64,000 bases of DNA from Onchidella celtica (Eukaryota > Mollusca > Gastropoda > Systellommatophora > Onchidiidae): the NCBI GenBank assembly GCA_963931925.1, contig OZ007569.1, positions 30,199,612-30,263,611 of the forward strand, given 5' to 3'. Below are positions 35,440 to 45,246 of the stretch, in pieces. Made by a program: the position numbers and the translations under genes. The notes beneath the pieces were generated by a model that was given only the letters and a program-made list of their open reading frames with translations, did not search any database and was not told where the DNA came from. Numbering within the stretch: position 1 is the stretch's first letter; each line of letters starts with the position of its first letter.

Positions 35440-38304
35440 ATGAAGGACAATGGACAAAGCCGAAAGGACGCCACTGGCCCGACTGCTCCTTCATCAAGCA
35501 AGTCACTCCGGATTGCGTCGTGGAATGTCCGCTCCATGTATGAAGCAGGAAAGAGTGCCCAGGTTACAATGGAGATGAGGCGATACAGACTGCACATACT
35601 TGGAGTTAGCGAGACCCGCTGGATACAGTCCGGACTGAAACAACTTAATACTGGGGAAAAGATTTTGTATTCTGGAAGGGAGGACAAAAAGCATACAGAA
35701 GGAGTAGCGATCATCTTGAGCAAGCACGCCCAGAGGTCACTGAGGGGATGGGAACCCTATGGAAGGAGAATTATATTGGCATCATTTACTACTAAGAACA
35801 AGAACATCAACATGAACATTGTGCAGATATACGCCCCAACAAATGAAGCAACCGATGAGGACAAGGACGACTTCTACAACCAGCTTCAGGAAATAGTTGA
35901 CACATTGCCAAGAAAAGATGTGAACATTATAATGGGAGACGCCAATGCCAAGATAGGACAGGACAATACAGGGTATGAGGACATTATGGGGTGCAATGGT
36001 TTAGGACAAATGAATGAGAATGGAGAGCGGTTTGCAAGTTTCTGCGCATTTAACAGCTATGTGATTGGAGGTTCAGTATTCCCACACAAGAGGATCCATA
36101 AGGCCACTTGGATTTCACCGGATGGAGTAACTGAAAATCAGATTGACCACTTTTGCATCACCCGACGATTCAGACGCTCACTAGAGGATGTCATAGTACA
36201 GAGAGGAGCAGATGTTGGATCTGACCATCACATGCTGCTGGCAAGACTCAAACTCCGCCTCAAGAAACAAGGTACCAGAGCAGGAACAAAGAGGAGAAAG
36301 TTTCAAGTGAGCCTTCTGGATGGAGACAAGAAGGAAGAGTTCCAGCTGACACTGAGGAATAGATTCAAACCCCTTGTTGACCCCGAAGAGACAGTAGATT
36401 TGGAGACTCACTGGGCTAAGGTAAAAGGAGTATTTACATCGACATGTCAGGATGTTATTGGGGAAAAGAAAGTGGAACACAAGGAATGGATCAGTCAAAA
36501 ATCACTGGACTTGATAAGGATAAGAAGAGACCTAAAAGAACGGGTAAATGCAAGTCGTACAAGAAGCTCAAGAGTTGGTAACCAGGAAGAGTACCGAGCA
36601 TCAGCTAAAGAGGTCAAAAAATCAATTAAAAAAGACAAAGAGGAGTTCATAGGAATGTTAGCAGAGAAAGCAGAGAAGGCAGCAACAGGAGGACACATGA
36701 GGATCCTCTACCAGACTACAAAGACTCTTGCTGGAAAATATGGAAAACCTGAAGTTCCTGTCAAGGATTACAACAGGAAGGCTATTTTTGGAAAGGAAGC
36801 TCAGGCAAAAAGATGGATAGAACATTTTAACAGCCTCTTGAACAGACCTCCACCAAGCAACCCACCCGACATTCTACCCGCAAGAAATGATTTACCGATC
36901 AGTTGCGACCCTCCGACTAAAGCAGAGATTAATGATGCCATAAAGCAGTTAAATCGAGGCAAGGCAGCTGGACCAGACCAGATCCCACCAGAGGCGCTGA
37001 AGGCAGATGCTGCTGGGGCTGCAGAGGGTCTGCACTCACTATTCTCGAGGATTTGGATCGGAGGCAAGTTTCCAAAGGACTGGAAGGAAGGACACCTCGT
37101 GAAGCTCCCAAAAAAAGGGGACCTCAGCAATTGTAGTAACTACAGAGGAATCACACTTCTCTCCATCCCAGGAAAGGTTTTCAATCGGATTATTCTCAAG
37201 CGAATACAGAATGCAACAGACCAAAAACTTCGCGAGGAGCAAGCTGGTTTCAGGAGTAATCGATCAACCACCGACCAGATCGCCACGCTGAGAATCATAG
37301 TAGAGCAGTCGCTAGAGTGGAACTCCCAACTGATAGTGAACTTCCTTGACTACGAGAAGGCCTTTGATAGCATCGATAGAGAAACACTGTGGAGAATATT
37401 GAGACATTATGGAATCCCAGAGAAGATGGTGAATCTTATCAAGAGCATGTACGAGGGGACAAGTTGCAGAGTCGTACATGATGGTGAGCTTACTGACAGC
37501 TTTGATATCAAGACTGGTGTTAGGCAGGGTTGTTTGCTGTCCCCATTTCTGTTTATCCTGGTGATTGATTGGCTTATGAAAGAAACCACCAGTGGAGGAA
37601 GAAATGGCATACAATGGACCCCATGGACACAGCTGGACGATCTAGATTTTGCAGATGACTTGGCACTATTGTCGCACACACACGACCAGATGCAAGCAAA
37701 GACTACAGCTCTAAACAAAATTTCAGAATCTATTGGATTGAGGATACATCCCGCGAAGTCGAAGGTCCTAAAAATTGTTGCACCCCTAAGCGAACAAGTC
37801 ACAGTAGGAGATCAACCACTGGAAGATGTAGAGTCCTTCTGCTATCTTGGTAGTATCATTGACAATAAGGGAGGAACAGAGGCAGAAGTCAAAGCACGAA
37901 TTGGAAAGGCACAGGCAGCTTTCACATCCTTAAGCAAGATTTGGAGAACCAAGGATATATCTCTAAAAACAAAGCTGAGGATATCCAACTCGAACGTGAA
38001 GTCAGTCCTGTTGTATGGATGTGAGACTTGGAATGCGTCCCAGGCCTGCATAAAGAGAATCCAAGTTTTCATCAACAGATGTTTGAGGAAGCTACTTAAG
38101 ATCAGATGGACAGACAAGGTCAGCAATGAAATTGTATGGAAAAGAACAAGACAGAACCCAGTCAGAGAGGAAATTGGTAGGAGGCGATGGAGATGGATCG
38201 GCCACACTCTCAGGAGGCCAGGAAACAGCATCACGAAGAAGGTATTGGACTGGAATCCCCAGGGCAAGAGATCAAGAGGAAGGCCGCGCGGAACGTGGAG
38301 ATGA
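35440..38304 (+). CDS. Endonuclease-reverse transcriptase of RTE-like LINE, premature TGA near C terminus
   Basis: An APE-type endonuclease joined to a reverse transcriptase. The first ATG is at 35440; the open frame without ATG reaches 35404. Numbered from 35404, the endonuclease has ASWNVRSM near 38-45, GVSETRW near 67-73, MGDANAKIG near 177-185 and GSDHHML near 272-278. The RT has YRGITLLS, palm FLDYEKAFD near 646, GVRQGCLLSP and catalytic LDFADDLALL near 747-756. The C-terminal part has CLRKLLKIRW, RRWRWIGH and GRPRGTWR. The frame then stops at TGA 38302-38304, but the same frame downstream still reads like the usual RTE tail (GKTWNNVK, LAHDREGW, GGLYPDPG) up to a second TGA at 38419-38421. 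The shorter end is therefore probably a recent nonsense change, shared with the copy at 55038. Confidence 0.9.
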   Translation: MKDNGQSRKDATGPTAPSSSKSLRIASWNVRSMYEAGKSAQVTMEMRRYRLHILGVSETRWIQSGLKQLNTGEKILYSGREDKKHTEGVAIILSKHAQRSLRGWEPYGRRIILASFTTKNKNINMNIVQIYAPTNEATDEDKDDFYNQLQEIVDTLPRKDVNIIMGDANAKIGQDNTGYEDIMGCNGLGQMNENGERFASFCAFNSYVIGGSVFPHKRIHKATWISPDGVTENQIDHFCITRRFRRSLEDVIVQRGADVGSDHHMLLARLKLRLKKQGTRAGTKRRKFQVSLLDGDKKEEFQLTLRNRFKPLVDPEETVDLETHWAKVKGVFTSTCQDVIGEKKVEHKEWISQKSLDLIRIRRDLKERVNASRTRSSRVGNQEEYRASAKEVKKSIKKDKEEFIGMLAEKAEKAATGGHMRILYQTTKTLAGKYGKPEVPVKDYNRKAIFGKEAQAKRWIEHFNSLLNRPPPSNPPDILPARNDLPISCDPPTKAEINDAIKQLNRGKAAGPDQIPPEALKADAAGAAEGLHSLFSRIWIGGKFPKDWKEGHLVKLPKKGDLSNCSNYRGITLLSIPGKVFNRIILKRIQNATDQKLREEQAGFRSNRSTTDQIATLRIIVEQSLEWNSQLIVNFLDYEKAFDSIDRETLWRILRHYGIPEKMVNLIKSMYEGTSCRVVHDGELTDSFDIKTGVRQGCLLSPFLFILVIDWLMKETTSGGRNGIQWTPWTQLDDLDFADDLALLSHTHDQMQAKTTALNKISESIGLRIHPAKSKVLKIVAPLSEQVTVGDQPLEDVESFCYLGSIIDNKGGTEAEVKARIGKAQAAFTSLSKIWRTKDISLKTKLRISNSNVKSVLLYGCETWNASQACIKRIQVFINRCLRKLLKIRWTDKVSNEIVWKRTRQNPVREEIGRRRWRWIGHTLRRPGNSITKKVLDWNPQGKRSRGRPRGTWR

Positions 38305-38421
38305 GCCAGAGAAAATGATGTGCAACGAAGCGGAAAGACTTGGAATAATGTAAAGAGGCTGGCCCATGATAGAGAGGGATGGAAGGTGTTTGTTGGTGGC
38401 CTATACCCTGATCCAGGGTGA
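38302..38421 (+). pseudogene. C-terminal LINE coding remnant after the shared TGA
   Basis: Thirty-nine in-frame codons follow the TGA, keep the tryptophan and GGLYP landmarks of this protein end, and finish at a natural-looking TGA just before the ATG-repeat tail. Confidence 0.7.
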
Positions 38422-38439
38422 GAAAGGCAATGATGATGA

Positions 38440-39039
38440 TAAAGATAATTACTGACTGAGAGAGAGAAAAAACGAAAAGGATAAGACTGGCTGATGAGGA
38501 AGGTACATGTCCAATTTCTTGTACAAACTTCACTACTTTTTTATTTTTAGTTTTATCGTGTCAGTTTTGGCTGTAAATTTTGTGTGCTACCCTCCCTTTC
38601 TCTATTTTTCTTCCTCTTCCTCCTTTGGACTCTTGTTATAAGTTAAAAGTTATTCCAAGACGATACAAAACCTTGTGCGTTAACAATTGAAGGGACCAGT
38701 TCTATACCATGGCCAAGTTCACTTGGATTCCAAAACAGATTATGCATTAAGATCGGTGAAAGTACCGCCTTGTGTTAAAAGCAAAAATTAACACAAGATT
38801 GGTCTTATACAGTGAGGGTTGAGTTCGAGTTCGACTTTGGAGAAAGCACTAGACGACGCGATAGCGGTCACGTTGTGCTAGGAAGAAGCAAGGCGATAGG
38901 TATAGACAGAATGTAGCAGAATGATAGGACAGAAAGAATTCCTATTCTTGAGTGAGGCGCCGTGAAATAACTGACCTTTTCAAACAGGACCGAAGAGCAC
39001 TTTCTGCTCAACATTTCAGTTTCAAAAGCTTTGTTAAGA
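38440..39039. repeat. Right copy of the 600-bp perfect direct repeat
   Basis: Identical to 34161-34760. It does not begin TG or end CA and contains no primer-binding or polypurine features, so it is not an LTR. Confidence 0.9.
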
Positions 39040-39666
39040 CTCAGGCATGATAAAATTTAGAATAAAACTAAGCCCTTCATTTTTTTTTTATACATTCACG
39101 TGGGAGTTCCTCCAGCAGTCTTTCGTGAGTGGAAAGCATTACTGGTAGGACCTTTCTGAGTCCTGACCACTTATTCAGCATCTGCCATATCTGTATTTTT
39201 CTTTGTAGGCCTACTTATGTAATGAATGCCCCTCTAACTGTTGTTTTCTCAAGCATGTTTCTCGAGCTCGAATTACTTACATTTTGCAGTCAAAATGTCA
39301 ACATTCAACAAATGTTTAAACTTCCTCCTGGTTAACTTTTGGTTTAAAATCTAAGTTTATCATTCTGGTTTTGGACACTGTTATCGTTGTTGTTGGTTTG
39401 TACGAAATGACCCACACAATTATATAGACGTGTTATTATATTAAACATTTTAATATCTTTACCACGTCACACTCCGCCGTTCATTTTCAACTTAGTCCCA
39501 GCCCTTGTTTCTTCTGAATTTCTTTGCCCTGAATATCCTTTATAAATTGTAAATTGCGGAAACACACTGAGTACATAATGATCAAGCCCGCCTTTCTTGA
39601 AACCGTTAAAAATGTATCTAATTGTAGCCGGTGCCTGGAAACGTTTTAAAATGTTATTTGACAACT
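39040..39666. other. Intergenic DNA
   Basis: It begins CTCAGGCATGAT, the presumed pre-insertion continuation of the target. No other feature is seen. Confidence 0.4.
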
Positions 39667-39913
39667 CGCGACCTTAGTTCTTGTTTGTTCCAACTCCACT
39701 TCTTGCACAACTGAAAACTTCTGTTCATATAAACGTTTGAGGCTTTAGATATTATGATAAGGAGTTGGAATAAATCGGTACTGTGAAACAGCTTGACAAG
39801 TGCCATAACGCATTTTCAGCAAGCGTCAAACTATGCATTTGATAATGTATACCTCTTGTACATGCTAAAAGATCTCCAGTTTTTCAGGAAATGGAGATAG
39901 AATAAAGGTCGCG
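39667..39913 (+). mobile_element. MITE family 1, complete copy A
   Basis: It is 247 bp, starts CGCGACCTTAGTTCTTG and ends ATAGAATAAAGGTCGCG, so it has terminal inverted repeats of about 20-25 bp. Perfect 4-bp direct repeats AACT flank it (39663-39666 and 39914-39917). The interior has GGAGTTGGAATAAATCGG and GTGAAACAGCTTGACAAGTG. No coding capacity. Confidence 0.8.
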
Positions 39914-40109
39914 AACTGTACTGTGTCAAGGTTTCATGAACTGTCAGGAGCATAGAAAGCTCGTTTAACCTTTGCCCTTTGATCATCTTGAGTTATGCTA
40001 CATTCCATTTTTGGAGTAACTCGTACTTCATTCGTGCATGGCAACTTGACACTGCTTCACAGTGAACGCAATGAAACACGGATGTTACAATTGTTTCTCA
40101 TTCTCTCCT

Positions 40110-40330
40110 TCCCTCGCGCCTCTCTCACTCCCTCTTGTCCGTCTGTGATTATTTTTTAATTTCGTTCTGTCTCTCTTTCCCTCTTTCTCTATGTCTCTGT
40201 CTGTCTGTCTCTCTCTGGGGTTCTCTGTCTGTCTGTCTTTGTCGGTTTGTTTGTTTGTCTGTCTGTCTTTTTTCTCTTTCTCCCCCCCCCCTCCCCGCTC
40301 CTCCCACCCCACCCCCCTCTCTCTCTTTCT
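40110..40330. repeat. Pyrimidine-rich CT/GTCT tract
   Basis: Mixed CTCT, GTCT and poly-C sequence; reading frames across it are artefacts. Confidence 0.85.
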
Positions 40331-41250
40331 CACTACAACAGTCATGAGATGAGTACAACAAACCTTGGCACCACTATAACTATACTCTCGCCCTACCCCC
40401 ATTCCCACCCTCGTTATGGGAACATTCACCGTACTGTCTTATTCCCATCCCATTTCATTAGCTATTCTCACACATGCAGCACACGACACACAGCGTACGA
40501 GTGCATCATAATATTCAGTAGGGTATTTGTTTTATTGTTATTTCAATATTTTGTCGATTTTGAAGTTTTGTCATGAAAGTGATTTTCTCACTCCTATTAT
40601 GTGTAAATGTCATTCCAATCTTTTGAAACCTTTTCGAGATTTGTGTTACATAATTAATGTTGCATGCGTTTTGGCCCTGATTTTACACAACTCTTCAAAC
40701 TTTCAATCTTCATTTTCTTGAAAAGGCAAAAATGAGCATACAACAAAATGGAAAATACCCGACATTATTATATTCCAGTTCCAGGACAAGGTTCATCAAT
40801 AAACAAACAAAAAAAAAGAGTAAACCTACCCCCCCCCCCCCCCGCCTCCACCCCCTTTCCATCCTTTGTTTTCTTCTGAACTAATAAAACCATCGACTTG
40901 GAACACACATCGTGATACAAATAACTGTTTTATTCAGCTATAACTCACCAACTACAGGATAAAAAATGTGCTCATAATGTGAAAACGAATGGATCGATTG
41001 CGACATCTTGTTCCAAATTTGGCATGAAAGCACTGGAACTGTTGTGGGGGAGAAAAAAATCGTTACGCAGTGAAGTGAGTTCACGATGTGTCACACTCAG
41101 ATACTTGTTAACAGCGCGTTTCTATTTGTTGTGTCATAAAGACAAACCTTCCTTTGCCGTTATATGTGAAAAGGTAGATGAGAAATTAGTTTTTGAAAAA
41201 ATGAAATAGGAAGCTAGCTGTCGAGGAAATGGGGGGGGGGGGGTTGTAGA
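40331..41250. other. Intergenic DNA
   Basis: No gene is supported. A C run lies at 40829-40844 and a G run at 41231-41243. Confidence 0.4.
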
Positions 41251-41660
41251 TTGTGCTGGTGGCACATGGACGGATTGGTAGGTAGAAGAATGAAAGGTGG
41301 ATGGAAGAATAATTTGGTGGACAAATGGATGAATATTGTGAGGTCATGGATACCTGCATGGATAGAAGGATTGACAAGCGGCATGTTGGTGGATGGATGG
41401 TGGGTGATGGATGGATGGATGGATGGATGGAAGATGGATGGATGGATGGATGGCTGGAAGATGGATGGATGGATGGCTGGGTGGATGGACAAATTGATGG
41501 GTGGATGGATGGATGGATGAATGGATGGATGGATGGGTGGATGGATGGATGGATGGAGAAATGGATGGATGGATGGATAGGTGGATGGACGGATGGATGA
41601 ATGGATGGGTGAGTGGGTGGGTGGGTGGGTGGATGGATGTTTGGATGGATGGATGAAATG
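41251..41660. repeat. GGAT tetranucleotide array
   Basis: Interrupted GGAT/GGGT repeats of about 400 bp, the complement of the CATC array in the nidogen intron but independent of it. Confidence 0.93.
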
Positions 41661-43270
41661 GCAGGTAGATAGAAGAATGCACAGAGAAAGAACAGGTTGA
41701 TGAAAAGCAGGCGAGATGGACGGCGTAATGAATCTAGGAAAGCCGAACTTAATTAATTGCATGCAAATCTAAAAATTCCCTTAGGGCAGACCATCTGATA
41801 AAATTGCTATTGATCTGTTATTTTTACTTTGATCTGGTCACGGCCCACTTTATCGGAACAATCTTCCACCCTTTTTTCATTGGCGTCATAACATTCATAG
41901 TCCTCCATGGGCCATCAATCTTACAGAGCATCTAGTACGATTTCCACAGCTGGTTGAAAAAGGAAGTTCAGATTATTTTCTGCATATTAACTTCACTGCC
42001 ACTGGGCAGTAATGCAGTATAGGAGGAGGATTGGGGGTGGGGGGGGGGGACAGCATTTTGTGGCGGGTTCCAGTAGCTGCTTATTTAGAGAAATATGATG
42101 AAATTTTAAATTACTCTGTCTATTGTCATTGCAGCAATTACCTTCAGATTTTGTCAGTAATATTGCTTTATAGGGACTCAGAAAAGTGGCCTTTTCAAAG
42201 ACCTGGAGATTTTCCAAGCTACATGAGTCTGGGGTACACATTTTGGTCCGGAAATGTGCCTGGCTAGGTAGTGAAGGGGTGAATTTTATCTCTAAGGGCA
42301 GTAAAGTGTTCCATTTCCAAAGCAAGAGTGCACTGAAACTTTCCTGTGGACGTTTTCAAGGAGAAGTATGCTGTTGGATCTTTAAAAAAAAATCACCGGG
42401 TGCAAGTAGAAACAAGCATCGAGGAATGCATGTTGTTACAAATCTGATACTGGGTGGTAGTGCCCTCTAGCTGTTATGAAGAGGGTCTTCTCAATGATGG
42501 AATTATGACTGCATTTTAAATCGAGAGGTATTTACTACTTACTCTTTCGTACCATGCCACACACTAAGAACAATCTGAATAAGTTTCATAAACAGACCTG
42601 CAGGGCCACAAATTTAATTACATTAAATTTCCTAACAATTTTGTCTAGATCTATTACATACTAAAAGACAACATCAGCAGCATCAAATGAAAATTCAATA
42701 ATATGTCACTAGAAGTCTTCTCTAGATTCCTATAAGGTTATGATCATTCTGACTCACTAACAATTTAAGTACTAGTTATATATCTCTCAGATATAGGCTG
42801 CCTACTATCTATCAAGCAATATACTAATGTCTCTGGCGACGATGTCATCTCAGCTATTTGTGCCTACCGCTTATAATGGAGCAAGCTCGTCAATATAAAC
42901 TGACGTAGTTAAGTCTATTGGATCTACTCTAGGATGGGCTGGCAATCCCCAGCCTCATCCAGACAAATCAATCCCAATTCACAGATGTGTATGCCAAACA
43001 TTCATACTAGTGGCAAGTCAATATAAATCTTTGCCTTGCATTCTTGGGTAGCACTCCTAGCATATGCGGCAATCCTGTCCTACTGGATAAATTATGTTCA
43101 GTTCCTCGTTCATTGTTGAATCATCAAAGGACAAACACTTACACTTGGTCCCTGGTGTTAGAAAAACCAGGGAACAGTAGACAATAGCAGTGGGCATATC
43201 TCATTCAAGCATATGGCTTCATCTCAATGTCTATAGTGGACTAGACATGAATCAACAGTCTTATGATTCT
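41661..43270. other. Intergenic DNA
   Basis: Nothing recognisable apart from a G run at 42037-42050. Confidence 0.4.
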
Positions 43271-43705
43271 TCAGGCAGAATCGTGCCGACGCCTGCACAG
43301 ATTGGAATTTTCTGTATGGAGTAATGGACATGGGTATGGCTACGCTTTTATACTGTGCAGCCACCTGCAAATTACCGTCCAAATCCCTAGATTTGATTGG
43401 TGCATCCATGCGAGGTCATCTCGCAGTATTAATATATTCTACGTGGGAGTTGGTCACGGCCTTGTACTAAAAACAGACAAGGTCAATTTAAAATGTCAAA
43501 ACAATTACTGAAATCTTTAAACCCTCGTGCTTTCTACATTTTATGTACGAATTTCTGAACGCGACTAAGCGTCTTAAACTATCTATCCTTATTCACCCCT
43601 TCTCTTCCCTTCTAAGTGTTCATCAAAATCACGGGGTCGAGAATTGCACTGTCACTCCTAACTTATCCATTTATTCTATCTCGCCCCACTTTCTTTCCAT
43701 CTCTA
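43271..43705 (+). mobile_element. Detached copy of the young LINE 5' segment (435 bp)
   Basis: It is collinear with 34762-35196 over 435 bp without indels; the one mismatch I see is C at 43295 against G at 34786. Similarity starts at TCAGGCAGAATCG and stops after CTCTA on both copies, and no later LINE sequence follows. A LINE copy that keeps its 5' end and loses its 3' end is unusual. Confidence 0.85.
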
Positions 43706-43944
43706 AGAAAAAGTGTTTCAAAAACAAACTGTTCACGAGGACAGTTCAAGGACAAATTACGCTGGTTATAATCAACGAGACCGTGAAAAATCAACTCCTT
43801 GCACGTCGTGACCCAGCACGGCATTTATATTACTTAAACCCTGACACATGTAACATGAACAACAATAGAAAATAGATATGTCGCTCTAGTACTGCTTTAT
43901 CTCCACGTTTTACAAAAAAATTGAAATAAGGCCGCAATATCGTA

Positions 43945-44115
43945 ATCAGCAACCCTACGCCAATCCGAAGTAGATTTTCCCAAGGAATGGTAGGATTACA
44001 AAAGGGGGCGGGTGCCCTACATGAAATCGACGTTGGCGCGATGCTGTAACCAGCGGATATACGTAGGAATGATGTCAAACCTGTGCGTCGGACTTCCATA
44101 GGGTCGGTGGCTGGG
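43945..44115. mobile_element. MITE family 3 copy, decayed
   Basis: It starts ATCAGCAACCCTACG, contains CTACATGAAATCGACGTTGG and TACGTAGGAATGATGTC, and ends GGTCGGTGGCTGG. Confidence 0.45.
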
Positions 44116-44403
44116 GTGGCGTAACAAAGTGTTGTAACATTCCTGTAAAAATGGTGAAGGTATCTCATCTCTCCGGGTTGATTTTAAAGTATTATAAAGT
44201 TAATCATACGTCCTGTGAAGTTCAACTACAAAACTTTGCAAGCCATTTTTACAAAGCCTGCTGATGTGGAGGTGGACCAATGCGGTGCTGAGGCGTTGAA
44301 TAGTAAGAACTGGATTGAAACAAGACAGTGTCACTGGAATTAGCGCTTGGTGTGTGCGTAACCCTATGTTACGTTCGGTTCGGGGAATGTTATGAGAAAG
44401 AAC

Positions 44404-44516
44404 CTGTTGTTAGGGGAACTTGGTATTTTACATTATAAGCCATTGCTCAACAGTGAGCACAACTCAGTATTTTCTGTATGTGGCTTTGTAATTTGACTAC
44501 GCGTCCCTAACAGCGG
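44404..44516. mobile_element. MITE family 2, best copy
   Basis: It is 113 bp with inverted ends CTGTTGTTAGGGG and GTCCCTAACAGCGG. The interior has TATTTTACATTATAAGCC, CAGTGAGCACAACTCAG and GGCTTTGTAATTTGACTACG. The same order, in either orientation, is seen at 30702, 45131, 53061 and 59082. Confidence 0.65.
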
Positions 44517-44754
44517 ATGAAGAGAGTGAGTGTCTTGGGTCTGTCAGACTCCCCAGTGTAAAATAGGGTTTAAGGGTGCTCAGGAGGCAGTCGAGAATAC
44601 CTCATGATTCCAGCATGTTTTGAAAAGTTTGGGACAAATGGAGATGCCGTTTTTTTTTCATTTCAACCTATCAAGGCAAAGTGTACGACATAAGGGGGCC
44701 TTGCTCTATTTGTGGGAGGTGCAGAAATGGTTGGGCCTCCAGGGCATAGATCAC

Positions 44755-44935
44755 CTATCCGTTTATCTCTGTCTCTGTATCTGTCTACTGTCTGTCTTTC
44801 TCTCTGTCTGTCTGTCTATCTGTCCATCTATGTCTTTCTGTCTGTCTATCTGTCTGTCTGTCTGTCTTTCTTTCTTTCTGGGTCTGTCTACCTGTCTGTA
44901 TGTCTGTGTATATATGTATGTCTGTCTGTCTCTCT
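44755..44935. repeat. GTCT microsatellite
   Basis: Interrupted GTCT/ATCT repeats. Confidence 0.9.
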
Positions 44936-45130
44936 TACCTAATACAATTCTACAGGCAAGGAAACGCCCAAAAAATAAAGAGAAGTTCAAAGAATCTGGT
45001 AAACATCGTGGAACTAATAAATCGATTATATGAATTTGAGGAGACGTGTCCTTCGTTTTCTTTGCTCCCACAGTTGCTTCTGACATCACTGAATTGTTCA
45101 ATATCAAGAGAATGTCATTAATTAGTCGCA

Positions 45131-45246
45131 AAACACGAGGTCCTGTGCGTGGTCTAATTACAAAGCCGGATAGATGAAATACTCACTAGTGCTCGCTCTT
45201 CAGCCATAACTTATTGTATAAAATGCGTTTATCCCCTAACAGCGGT
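45131..45246 (-). mobile_element. MITE family 2 copy
   Basis: Opposite orientation to 44404: GTGGTCTAATTACAAAGCC, GATGAAATACTCACTAG, GCCATAACTTATTGTATAAAATG and the end CCCCTAACAGCGG. Confidence 0.55.

Larger units (their letters stand above)
34761..38439 (+). mobile_element. Young RTE-like LINE, near full length, within a 600-bp duplication
   Basis: About 3.68 kb: 5' region (34761-35439), single EN-RT frame, a 3' coding remnant after a stop, and an ATGATGATGAT tail. The 5' region has two parts. The first 435 bp (34761-35196) occurs again at 43271-43705 with one mismatch. The second contains GTCGTAAGAGGCGACTAA at 35269-35286, a word I associate with RTE 5' ends. A truncated sister copy at 55038-56150 differs at about five of 1100 bases, so the family is young. 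Confidence 0.85.

Noticed and set aside
35404-38267. Minus-strand frames opposite the LINE (up to 141 codons)
   Set aside because: They are shadows of the coding strand, repeated in the same places opposite the truncated copy at 55038.
34161-39039. 600-bp direct repeats as LTRs of an LTR retrotransposon
   Set aside because: They lack TG..CA ends, and between them are an APE-type endonuclease and LINE-type RT with an ATG-repeat tail, not gag, protease, integrase or a tRNA primer site.
41214-41762. Trp-Met-Asp-Gly and Ile-His-Pro repeat proteins
   Set aside because: Same artefact from the GGAT array.
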